Below, in pieces: positions 1 to 5,496 of a stretch of DNA of 5,746 nucleotides. The position numbers and the translations under genes are program-made. How positions within the stretch are numbered: the stretch's first letter is position 1; each line of letters starts with the position of its first letter. Below the pieces are notes generated by a model. It made no database searches. It saw nothing but the letters and a program-made list of their open reading frames with translations, and was not told the DNA's origin. The DNA comes from an uncultured Lachnospiraceae bacterium (GTDB taxonomy: Bacteria; Bacillota; Clostridia; Lachnospirales; Lachnospiraceae), in assembly GCA_949935685.1 (NCBI GenBank), contig CATLGN010000124.1, positions 1 to 5,746 of the forward strand, written 5' to 3'.

Positions 1-620
1 AGAAAGAGTTATATGACGACAAGAAACTGCATCTGGAAGCGGCCAAACTGAAGTTTGAATTTATGAACAATGCGCAGGCGCTGATTCACGGCGATCTGCA
101 CACAGGTTCGATCTTTATCAATCAGGAGCATACATATGTGTTTGACCCGGAATTTGCCTTCTATGGTCCGATGGGATACGACGTGGGCAATATTATCGCC
201 AATATGTTCTTCGCATGGGCAAACGGCGACGCGACGATCGAAGATCCGGCGGAAAAGGAAAAATTTTGCGGGTGGACAATCGACTGCATCGAAGAGATTG
301 TGGATAAATTTATTGCCAAATTTAAGACCGTATTCCGGGAGCGGGTGACGGACACGATGGCAAAGACGGAAGGTTTTCTGGAATACTATCTGGGGACGAT
401 TCTTGCCGATACGGCGGGCGTTGCGGGACTGGAATCCATCCGCCGCATCGTGGGCATGGCGAATAACAAAGACATTACCACGATTGCGGACGAGGCAAAA
501 CGCGCGCGCGCGGAGAAGATTATCGTGACACTGGCGAAAAATTATATTATGAACAGGACAGAGTTTGTTTCGGGCGCAGACTACAGGAAGGCGATCGAAG
601 CGGCGATTGCAAAGTTCTGA
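1..620 (+). CDS. mtnK: S-methyl-5-thioribose kinase, C-terminal part (5' end outside window)
   Basis: MtnK phosphorylates 5-methylthioribose at C1 with ATP, in the cytoplasm, as an early step of methionine salvage. The reading frame is open from the left edge (first full codon at nt 3) and gives 205 residues before TGA at 618-620. The family is about 400 residues long, so the N-terminal half is missing. The ATG at 63 is internal and not the start: in-frame coding continues upstream of it and the catalytic motif follows directly. Counting from nt 3, visible motifs are the catalytic loop HGDLHTGS (29-36), the metal-binding DPEFAFYGP segment (48-56) followed by GYDVGN (58-63), and the late helix ESIRRIVGMAN (144-154). 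These are hallmarks of MtnK within the aminoglycoside-phosphotransferase/choline-kinase fold. The next gene, mtnA, starts 46 nt downstream and uses the product of this enzyme. A paralogue acting on 5-deoxyribose is possible; motifs alone do not separate the two substrates. Confidence 0.93.
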   Translation, partial: KELYDDKKLHLEAAKLKFEFMNNAQALIHGDLHTGSIFINQEHTYVFDPEFAFYGPMGYDVGNIIANMFFAWANGDATIEDPAEKEKFCGWTIDCIEEIVDKFIAKFKTVFRERVTDTMAKTEGFLEYYLGTILADTAGVAGLESIRRIVGMANNKDITTIADEAKRARAEKIIVTLAKNYIMNRTEFVSGADYRKAIEAAIAKF

Positions 621-654
621 ACATGTCCTTTGGGGGATGCCATAATGCGCGGAA

Positions 655-659
655 AGGAG
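655..659 (+). promoter_or_regulatory. Ribosome binding site that decides the mtnA start
   Basis: AGGAG lies at 655-659. Two in-frame ATGs follow, at 661 and 667. The first is only 1 nt from the Shine-Dalgarno core. The second is 7 nt away, the usual distance, so the start at 667 is preferred. The alternative would add only two residues (Met-Thr). Confidence 0.75.
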
Positions 660-666
660 AATGACA

Positions 667-1773
667 ATGAGCGACAAAAAAACCATTATGGATTATGAGA
701 CAGTGGCTTTGGACGACGAGAAAAGCGCGCTGGTCATTATTGATCAGACGAAACTGCCTTACAGTACGGAAATTCTGGAACTGACAAAACAGGAGGACAT
801 CTGGAACGCGATCTATCTGCTGCAGGTACGGGGGGCGCCGGCGATCGGCGTTGCGGCGGCGATCGGCATTTATCTGGCTGCCAAAGAGATCGAAGCCGAC
901 ACATGGGATGCTTTTTATCCGGCGTTTCAGAAGGCAAAGGCGTATCTGGATTCCGCTCGTCCCACGGCGGTCAATCTCTCGTGGGCACTGAATCGGATGG
1001 ACGCTGTCTGCAGGGCAAATCAGGACAAACCGATTGCGGAGCTGAAACAGATTCTGCACGATGCGGCGGTCGAGATCAAGGACGAAGACATCTGGGTGTG
1101 CAAGAGCATCGGGGAAAATGCGCTGTCTCTCGTAAAACCGGGCGACGGTCTGCTGACACACTGCAATGCCGGCAAACTGGCGACGGTGAAGTACGGGACG
1201 GCGACGGCGGTGATGTATCTGGGACAGGAGCGCGGTTACAATTTCCGTATCTTTGCCGACGAGACAAGGCCGCTTCTGCAGGGCGCGCGGCTGACCGCTT
1301 TTGAATTGTATGAATCCGGTCTGGACGTAACGCTGATCTGCGATAACATGTCCGCGACCGTGATGAAAAATAAATGGGTGGACGCGGTGTTTGTAGGCTG
1401 TGACCGTGTGGCGGCCAACGGCGATACGGCTAATAAAATAGGGACTTCCGTTGTGGCGACGGTGGCAAAGCGTTACCATATTCCGGTTTATATTTGTGCG
1501 CCGACTTCCACGATTGATCTGCATACGCCGACCGGGGCGGATATTAAGATTGAACAGCGTCCGGCGGAAGAAGTGACGGAAATGTGGTACAAAGAGCGGA
1601 TGGCGCCGGTGGGCGTGAAAGTATTCAATCCCTGCTTTGATGTGACCGATAATGATCTGATTGCAGGCATCATTACGGAATATGGCATTGCCAGAGCGCC
1701 GTACACAGAATCTCTGAAAGAAATTTTTGCAAAAAAAGAAGCGGCAAAGAATGAGAAAAAAGCGGCGGAATAA
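667..1773 (+). CDS. mtnA: S-methyl-5-thioribose-1-phosphate isomerase
   Basis: MtnA converts 5-methylthioribose 1-phosphate (an aldose) into 5-methylthioribulose 1-phosphate (a ketose). It is a cytoplasmic enzyme of the eIF2B-alpha/beta/delta-like superfamily. The 368-residue product is slightly longer than typical bacterial MtnA (about 340-350). Visible motifs are the substrate-binding RGAPAIG (55-61), LLTHCNAGKLAT (162-173) with the catalytic Cys at 166, FADETRPLLQGARLTAFEL (196-214), ICDNMSA (224-230), and VGCDRVAANGDTANKIGT (243-260) with the catalytic Asp at 246. The C-terminal NPCFDVT (321-327) matches the family's NPxFDVT element. A Lys/Ala/Glu-rich tail (354-368) extends past the conserved end and is probably disordered. 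The gene lies between mtnK (46 nt upstream) and dhaK (25 nt downstream), consistent with one operon. The DrdI branch, which acts on 5-deoxyribose 1-phosphate, is homologous and cannot be excluded. The start at 667 is chosen over 661 because of RBS spacing. Confidence 0.95.
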   Translation: MSDKKTIMDYETVALDDEKSALVIIDQTKLPYSTEILELTKQEDIWNAIYLLQVRGAPAIGVAAAIGIYLAAKEIEADTWDAFYPAFQKAKAYLDSARPTAVNLSWALNRMDAVCRANQDKPIAELKQILHDAAVEIKDEDIWVCKSIGENALSLVKPGDGLLTHCNAGKLATVKYGTATAVMYLGQERGYNFRIFADETRPLLQGARLTAFELYESGLDVTLICDNMSATVMKNKWVDAVFVGCDRVAANGDTANKIGTSVVATVAKRYHIPVYICAPTSTIDLHTPTGADIKIEQRPAEEVTEMWYKERMAPVGVKVFNPCFDVTDNDLIAGIITEYGIARAPYTESLKEIFAKKEAAKNEKKAAE

Positions 1774-1798
1774 CCGGAATATGCGATGGAGGTAAGGC

Positions 1799-2806
1799 AT
1801 GAAAAAAATCATCAATAAGCCTGAAGATTACGTGAACGAAATGCTGGAGGGACTGTACGCGGCGCATCCGGATTTGATTACATATACCAATGATGATCTG
1901 CGCTGTCTGGTGACGGCGAAGAAAAAAGCGGGCAAGGTAGGGATTGCCACAGGCGGCGGCTCCGGCCACCTGCCTCTTTTCCTCGGCTATGTGGGCGAAG
2001 GGATGTTGGACGGGTGTTCGGTAGGCGATGTTTTTCAGTCTCCGAGTGCGGAACAGATGGCGGCTGTCACAAGAGAAATTGACGATGGCGCGGGTGTATT
2101 GTATATTTATGGAAATTATAACGGGGATATATTCAACTTTGATATGGCCGCGGAAATGGTGGATTTCGAAGATGACATCCGTGTGGAGAGTGTGGTTGCC
2201 GGAGAAGATGTGGCGTCGGCGGCGCCGGGCGCACCGGGAGAGAAAAACACCCGCCGGGGCGTGGCAGGCATTATCTTTGTATACAAATGTGCAGGCGCGG
2301 CGGCCGCGGCTATGCTCGATTTGGACAATGTAAAGCGGGTGGCGGAAAAAGCTGCCGCCAATGTGCGGACAATGGGCGTGGCGCTGACGCCGTGTACGGT
2401 TCCGCGTGTGGGCGAACCGGGCTTTTCCATCGGTGATGACGAAATGGAAATCGGCATGGGTATTCACGGGGAAGCGGGCATCCGCCGGGGAAAACTGGAG
2501 CCTGCCGATCAGATTGTGGACGAAATGCTGGATAAGATCGTGGCGGATCTGCCGTATGCGGCAGGTGACGAGGTGGCCGTTCTGATCAACGGTCTGGGCG
2601 CGACGCCTCTCGATGAGCAGTATATCGTGACGAGAAGAGTGGATCAGTATCTGAAAGAAAAGGGCATTCGGGTACACAGATATTATGTGGGCGAGTATGC
2701 GACGGCGCTGGAGATGGCGGGATTTTCCATTTCCCTTCTCAAGCTCGACGACGAGTTGAAAACGTATCTGGATGCACCGGCGCGAACACCGTTTTTTGTT
2801 GCATAG
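1799..2806 (+). CDS. dhaK: DhaK-like subunit of a dihydroxyacetone-kinase-family enzyme (variant motifs)
   Basis: DhaK is the substrate-binding subunit of dihydroxyacetone kinase; it holds the ketone covalently as a hemiaminal on a histidine while DhaL supplies the phosphate. This 335-residue protein covers the whole DAK1 domain, close to the usual 330-355. It shows GGGSGHLP (52-59), GNYNGDIFNFDMA (105-117) with the catalytic Asp at 110, RRGVAG (152-157), and GMGIHGEAG (219-227), whose His223 corresponds to the substrate-linking His218 of E. coli. It departs from classical DhaK: the first motif ends in H-L-P instead of H-E-P, and the usual Lys before NYTGD is Gly (105). Substrate could therefore be dihydroxyacetone or another short ketose such as erythrulose. 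GGAGG at 1788-1792, 6 nt before the ATG, supports the start. dhaL follows after 11 nt. No dhaM-like phosphotransfer subunit is seen in the window, so the phosphate donor (PTS or ATP) is unknown. Confidence 0.88.
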   Translation: MKKIINKPEDYVNEMLEGLYAAHPDLITYTNDDLRCLVTAKKKAGKVGIATGGGSGHLPLFLGYVGEGMLDGCSVGDVFQSPSAEQMAAVTREIDDGAGVLYIYGNYNGDIFNFDMAAEMVDFEDDIRVESVVAGEDVASAAPGAPGEKNTRRGVAGIIFVYKCAGAAAAAMLDLDNVKRVAEKAAANVRTMGVALTPCTVPRVGEPGFSIGDDEMEIGMGIHGEAGIRRGKLEPADQIVDEMLDKIVADLPYAAGDEVAVLINGLGATPLDEQYIVTRRVDQYLKEKGIRVHRYYVGEYATALEMAGFSISLLKLDDELKTYLDAPARTPFFVA

Positions 2807-2817
2807 GAGAGGACAGG

Positions 2818-3438
2818 ATGAAAGCAGAAGATTTGAAAGGTCTTTTTCGGAAACTCAGTGAAGTGATGGAAGAGAACAGAAAATATCTGATTAAACTGGA
2901 CAGTGTGGTAGGCGACGGCGATCTGGGACTGACAATGGGCGACGGTTTTCTGGCTGCGTACGAAGCCGTGTCGCCGACAGACGAGAGCGACATCGGCAAA
3001 CTGCTTTACAGCGCCGGAAAAGCGATGTCGGTGGCCGTACCCTCGACGATGGGAACGCTGATGGCGTCGGGCTGGATGCAGGCGGGCAAAGCGCTGAAGG
3101 GAAAAACCGAGATCGGCGAGGAAGATATGGCGGATATTTTTGCGGCTTATCTGGAGGGCGTGTCCAACAGAGGGAAGGCAAAAGTCGGGGATAAGACATT
3201 CCTTGACGGACTTGCGCCCGCGGTGGAAGCGATGCGCCGGGCGGTGCAAGAGAAAAAGAGCGGCAAAGAGATGGCGTCCGCGGCTTATGAAGCGGCGAAA
3301 CAAGGCTTTCAAAATACGACGACAATGGTTGCCGTTCACGGAAGGGCGGCCACCCGTGGGGAGGCGTCCCGTGAGTTGGAGGATCCCGGCGCGGCGGTTG
3401 CCATGCTGATGATGCAGGCGTACCGGGACTGGGCGTAG
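2818..3438 (+). CDS. dhaL: DhaL-like nucleotide-binding subunit of a dihydroxyacetone-kinase-family enzyme (variant motifs)
   Basis: DhaL carries the nucleotide and magnesium ions and transfers phosphate to the ketone bound on DhaK. The 206-residue product matches the usual DAK2-domain length of about 210. The Mg/nucleotide loop LDSVVGDGDLG (27-37) keeps three Asp residues (28, 33, 35), but the normally conserved His after the last Asp is Leu36. The next conserved segment, around SSVGGASGPLFG in E. coli, here reads SVAVPSTMGTLMAS (71-84), a clear change at the nucleotide pocket. Later elements are typical: NRGKAKVGDKTFLD (117-130) and a terminal DPGAAVAMLMMQAY (189-202). AGGAG at 2805-2809 overlaps the dhaK stop codon and sits 8 nt before the ATG, so the two genes are probably translationally coupled. 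The strong terminator 35 nt after the stop makes this the last gene of the operon. The family assignment is firm; ATP versus DhaM dependence and the substrate are not. Confidence 0.87.
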   Translation: MKAEDLKGLFRKLSEVMEENRKYLIKLDSVVGDGDLGLTMGDGFLAAYEAVSPTDESDIGKLLYSAGKAMSVAVPSTMGTLMASGWMQAGKALKGKTEIGEEDMADIFAAYLEGVSNRGKAKVGDKTFLDGLAPAVEAMRRAVQEKKSGKEMASAAYEAAKQGFQNTTTMVAVHGRAATRGEASRELEDPGAAVAMLMMQAYRDWA

Positions 3439-3472
3439 GAAACGGAGCAGTCGCACGGGTTATGGAGGACAG

Positions 3473-3516
3473 AAACCGGAAAAGTCCTGAATGGCGGACT
3501 TTTCCGGTTTTATTTC
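3473..3516 (+). terminator. Rho-independent terminator after dhaL
   Basis: A perfect 15-bp stem pairs AAACCGGAAAAGTCC (3473-3487) with its reverse complement (3496-3510) across an 8-nt loop (3488-3495). The downstream arm runs into a T-rich stretch, TTTTATTT, ending near 3515. It lies 35 nt after the dhaL stop and separates the mtn/dha unit from the lacI unit. On the minus strand the A-rich 5' arm also gives a U-run, so it could act in both directions, though no minus-strand gene is seen to need it. Confidence 0.92.
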
Positions 3517-3540
3517 ATCCCACAGGAAATACATTCGGAT

Positions 3541-3569
3541 TTGTTATCTCCCCGAAAATGTGATATACT
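3541..3569 (+). promoter_or_regulatory. Sigma-A promoter for the lacI unit
   Basis: A -35 box TTGTTA (3541-3546) and a -10 box TATACT (3564-3569) are separated by exactly 17 nt, with an extended -10 TG at 3561-3562. The predicted transcription start is near 3576. This leaves a leader of about 107 nt before the lacI ATG at 3683, most of it occupied by the tandem repeat at 3582-3647. Confidence 0.8.
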
Positions 3570-3573
3570 ATGA

Positions 3574-3604
3574 ACACTTGGCGAGGTATTATCGAGCCTA
3601 GTGT
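3574..3604 (+). promoter_or_regulatory. Inverted repeat over the predicted start site, candidate operator
   Basis: ACACTTGGC (3574-3582) is the inverted match of GCCTAGTGT (3596-3604) with a single T-T mismatch, around a 13-nt centre. It begins at the predicted +1 and overlaps the first tandem repeat unit. This position would suit a repressor operator, plausibly for autoregulation by the LacI-family protein encoded next. It could instead act as an RNA hairpin in the leader. Both readings are inference. Confidence 0.5.
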
Positions 3605-3647
3605 GAATGTACACCGAGGTATTATCGAGCCTGGTGTGAATGTACAC
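3582..3647 (+). repeat. 33-bp tandem duplication in the lacI leader
   Basis: Two adjacent copies (3582-3614 and 3615-3647) are identical except for one base: A at 3600 versus G at 3633. Each unit contains CGAGGTATTATCGAGCCT followed by (A/G)GTGT-gaatgt-ACAC. The array lies from about +6 to +71 of the predicted transcript and ends 35 nt before the lacI start codon. It contains several short complementary arms: GTGT/ACAC in each unit, extended to GGTGT/ACACC around the second. It is most simply a doubled regulator site, but an RNA function in the leader cannot be excluded. Confidence 0.9.
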
Positions 3648-3682
3648 CTGTTACAAATAACAATTCACGGAAGAGGTATGGC

Positions 3683-4675
3683 ATGACGGTAAAAGAACTG
3701 GCGGCATTGGCTGGTGTGTCTCCGGCAACGGTTTCTCTGGTGCTGAACGGGAAAAAGGGTGTCAGCGAGGAGAAGCGGAAAGAAATTCTGAAGCTGGTGG
3801 AAGATAATCAGTACAGGCATCAGAAAAGAAGCGATGCCGGTACGCGGAATATACTTTTTATCAAGTATTCCAGAGATGGCGTCATTTTGGAAGAAAATAC
3901 AAATTTTGTTTCCGCCATTATGGACGGTGCGGAAATGGAATGCCAGCAGCAGAACTTTCATTTTAATATTACGATGTGCGAGGGAAATCTTGCCGAGACG
4001 CTGGAAAGCTTTGATTACTCCAATTTTTATGGGATTATGATTCTGGGAACCGAGTTAGGGGAAGAAGACTATCCGATATTGGAAAAGATACCGATTCCGT
4101 ATGTAATTGTTGACAACAGCATGCCGCATTTTGACTGTAATTGTGTAGCGATTGACAATAAGGAAAATGTGTTTAAGGCGATTCAGCATTTTGTGCGGCG
4201 CGGCGGCGACCAGATCGGGTATTTTGGCAGTAATGTTAAAATTCAGAATTTTATCGAGCGGGAACAGGGATTTTTTGAAGCGATGGAATATTTCGATTTA
4301 AAGGTCAGCGAGGACAATGTATTTAGCGTGCCGCCCACGATGCTCGGCGCTTTTGAACAGACGCAGCGGTACATCGAGGCGGGCAGGCGGATACCGCCGT
4401 GCATTTTTGTGGACAATGACACGATGACCATCGGGGTGATGAAGGCGCTTAACATTGCCGATTATGCGGTGCCGGAAGACGTTTCCGTGATCGGGTTTGA
4501 CGACATTACTTTCTGTACGATTTATTCGCCCACAATTTCCACAATTCATGTCAATAAGCGGATGCTGGGAAAGATGGCGTTGTCGACGCTGCAAAATATG
4601 ACGGAAATGAAAGACTTTAAGAAGGTAAAAATCCGAATCAGCGGAGATCTGAAAATACGGCAGAGTACGAGATAA
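3683..4675 (+). CDS. LacI-family transcriptional regulator with atypical hinge
   Basis: This 330-residue protein has the LacI layout: an N-terminal helix-turn-helix, then a periplasmic-binding-protein-like effector domain. The DNA-binding segment is clear (VKELAALAGVSPATVSLVLNG, residues 3-23, with SPATVSLVLNG as recognition helix). The core contains NFYGIMILG (114-122), PIPYVIVDN (137-145), VAIDNKENVFKAIQHFVRRG (155-174), FVDNDTMTIGVMKAL (242-256) and the diagnostic VPEDVSVIGFDDI (263-275). The hinge that normally reads like YxPNxxARxL is replaced by YRHQKRSDAG (44-53), several residues shorter and without the minor-groove Leu. An AGAGG site (3672-3676) sits 6 nt before the ATG. An out-of-frame ATG at 3678 stops after two codons and is ignored. 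The gene has its own promoter and repeat-bearing leader, suggesting autoregulation, and a PPC-domain gene follows after 17 nt. Its ligand is unknown; the adjacent mtn/dha operon or the downstream transporter are candidate targets. Confidence 0.93.
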   Translation: MTVKELAALAGVSPATVSLVLNGKKGVSEEKRKEILKLVEDNQYRHQKRSDAGTRNILFIKYSRDGVILEENTNFVSAIMDGAEMECQQQNFHFNITMCEGNLAETLESFDYSNFYGIMILGTELGEEDYPILEKIPIPYVIVDNSMPHFDCNCVAIDNKENVFKAIQHFVRRGGDQIGYFGSNVKIQNFIEREQGFFEAMEYFDLKVSEDNVFSVPPTMLGAFEQTQRYIEAGRRIPPCIFVDNDTMTIGVMKALNIADYAVPEDVSVIGFDDITFCTIYSPTISTIHVNKRMLGKMALSTLQNMTEMKDFKKVKIRISGDLKIRQSTR

Positions 4676-4692
4676 AGGCGGAGGGAGCGGAT

Positions 4693-5112
4693 ATGGAATA
4701 CAGGAGATTTGGAACGACGATTGTTGCGCGGCTTGACAAAGGCGAAGAAATTCTGGAACAGGTAAAGGAGATCGCGGCCAGAGAGGAGATAAAGCTGGCC
4801 TCCGTCCGGGCATTGGGCGCGGTGGGCGCGTTTACCGTGGGCGTGTTTCGGACGGCGGAAAAGCAGTATCATTCCAATCAGTTTGCAGGGGATTTCGAGA
4901 TTGTATCCCTGACAGGGACAATCAATACGATGGACGGCGCGTTTTATTGCCATCTGCATATGAGCGCGGGCAATGAGAAAGGGGAAGTCTTTGGCGGGCA
5001 TCTGAATCGGGCGGTTGTCAGCGCCACATGCGAAATGGTGATCGAAGTGATCGACGGGACGGTAGACCGTTGTTTTGATGAACATATCGGGTTGAATCTG
5101 TTTCGGTTCTGA
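4693..5112 (+). CDS. PPC/DUF296 domain protein (PD1-like)
   Basis: This 139-residue protein is essentially one PPC (plant and prokaryote conserved, DUF296) domain, the usual length for bacterial stand-alone forms. Visible family elements are LASVRALGAVGAFTVGVFR (35-53), FEIVSLTGTI (68-77), the HLHM motif with His87 and His89, and GEVFGGHL (97-104) with His103. The three histidines match the cluster thought to bind a metal in prokaryotic members, which form trimers. Members are often labelled DNA-binding because of the plant AT-hook proteins, but there is no AT-hook or other DNA-binding segment here, so that label should not be carried over. GGAGG at 4680-4684 lies 8 nt before the ATG. The 17-nt gap from lacI and 18-nt gap to the next gene indicate co-transcription. 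A role in sensing or in handling a small metabolite linked to the regulator is conceivable but not shown. Confidence 0.88.
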   Translation: MEYRRFGTTIVARLDKGEEILEQVKEIAAREEIKLASVRALGAVGAFTVGVFRTAEKQYHSNQFAGDFEIVSLTGTINTMDGAFYCHLHMSAGNEKGEVFGGHLNRAVVSATCEMVIEVIDGTVDRCFDEHIGLNLFRF

Positions 5113-5130
5113 CAGCGGAGGTGTGCTGAA

Positions 5131-5415
5131 ATGAATTTTTCTGATATGGTTGTGGGAGAAAGCGGATTATTGGTAGAATTACGTTGCCATAATTCTTTCA
5201 ATGAGAAAATCTTTACAGACATTATAAACTATCTTAATACACATTTGCCCGAATGGAAATCGGCCGGTTCTATACCCATTGCTGATGTAGTACCTGTCTT
5301 CAACTTGATTGATGAGTTGTCCGGTGGAAGTCAATTTTGGAATGAAGAGGTGGCGCTGCGGGTGGAAGATGCCGTATTTGAAATACAGGAAATGATTGAT
5401 TCATTAGAAGAATAA
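5131..5415 (+). CDS. Small protein of unknown function
   Basis: I do not recognise this 94-residue protein. A strong GGAGGTG site (5117-5123) lies 7 nt before the ATG, and the gene follows the PPC gene by only 18 nt, so it is very likely translated. The protein is acidic and soluble-looking, with no signal peptide, membrane segment or Cys cluster. A beta-like start (GLLVELRCH, 12-20) is followed by a probable helix (NEKIFTDIINYLNTHL, 24-39), and the C-terminus (NEEVALRVEDAVFEIQEMID, 71-90) is a likely amphipathic acidic helix. The DNA is much AT-richer than upstream genes: by hand count roughly one third GC over the first 120 nt, against about 62% in a 60-nt sample of mtnA (841-900). This suggests a separate origin or weaker codon constraint. 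A perfect inverted repeat follows 2 nt after the stop. Confidence 0.8.
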   Translation: MNFSDMVVGESGLLVELRCHNSFNEKIFTDIINYLNTHLPEWKSAGSIPIADVVPVFNLIDELSGGSQFWNEEVALRVEDAVFEIQEMIDSLEE

Positions 5416-5417
5416 AC

Positions 5418-5444
5418 GAGGGTGTAAAATTTTTTTACACCCTC
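5418..5444 (+). terminator. Perfect 12-bp inverted repeat, probable terminator of the lacI unit
   Basis: GAGGGTGTAAAA (5418-5429) pairs perfectly with its reverse complement (5433-5444) across a 3-nt T loop. It starts 2 nt after the stop of the 94-residue gene and lies before the transporter's own RBS, so termination is the simplest role. The run of T is inside the stem; the bases after it (AATCATCATTCC) are not a proper U-tract, which lowers confidence. A protein-binding palindrome is the alternative. Confidence 0.55.
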
Positions 5445-5496
5445 AATCATCATTCCTCTTGATGGGATAAAATCTCATTTGTCAGGAGGCATCGGA

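Noticed and set aside
63..620. Short protein starting at ATG 63 as a complete gene
   Set aside because: The same frame is open to the left edge and encodes MtnK-like sequence. ATG 63 lies just upstream of the catalytic loop, so it is an internal Met of a truncated gene.
621..660. Promoter or hairpin between mtnK and mtnA
   Set aside because: The 46-nt gap shows only the mtnA RBS, with no -35/-10 pair and no stable inverted repeat. It is read as an intra-operon spacer.
547..1815. 422-residue open frame on the minus strand across mtnA
   Set aside because: It lies wholly antisense to a clearly conserved gene. The translation is rich in Arg, His and Phe, as expected for the complement of biased codons, and has no recognisable motif.
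1673..2677. 334-residue open frame on the minus strand across dhaK
   Set aside because: It is a shadow of dhaK with the same His/Arg-rich composition and no domain. The + strand gene has full-length family motifs and a good RBS.
2683..3456. 257-residue open frame on the minus strand across dhaL
   Set aside because: It is antisense to a conserved gene and has no known motif. It starts within the leader to the terminator without a convincing promoter.
3582..3647. CRISPR array
   Set aside because: There are only two adjacent copies with no spacers between them and no cas genes in the window. It is a simple tandem duplication in a leader.
3582..3660. Known riboswitch or T-box upstream of lacI
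   Set aside because: No conserved core of a SAM, T-box, purine or other common riboswitch was recognised, and the leader is short and made of the two repeats. An uncharacterised RNA element remains possible and is reported as a finding.
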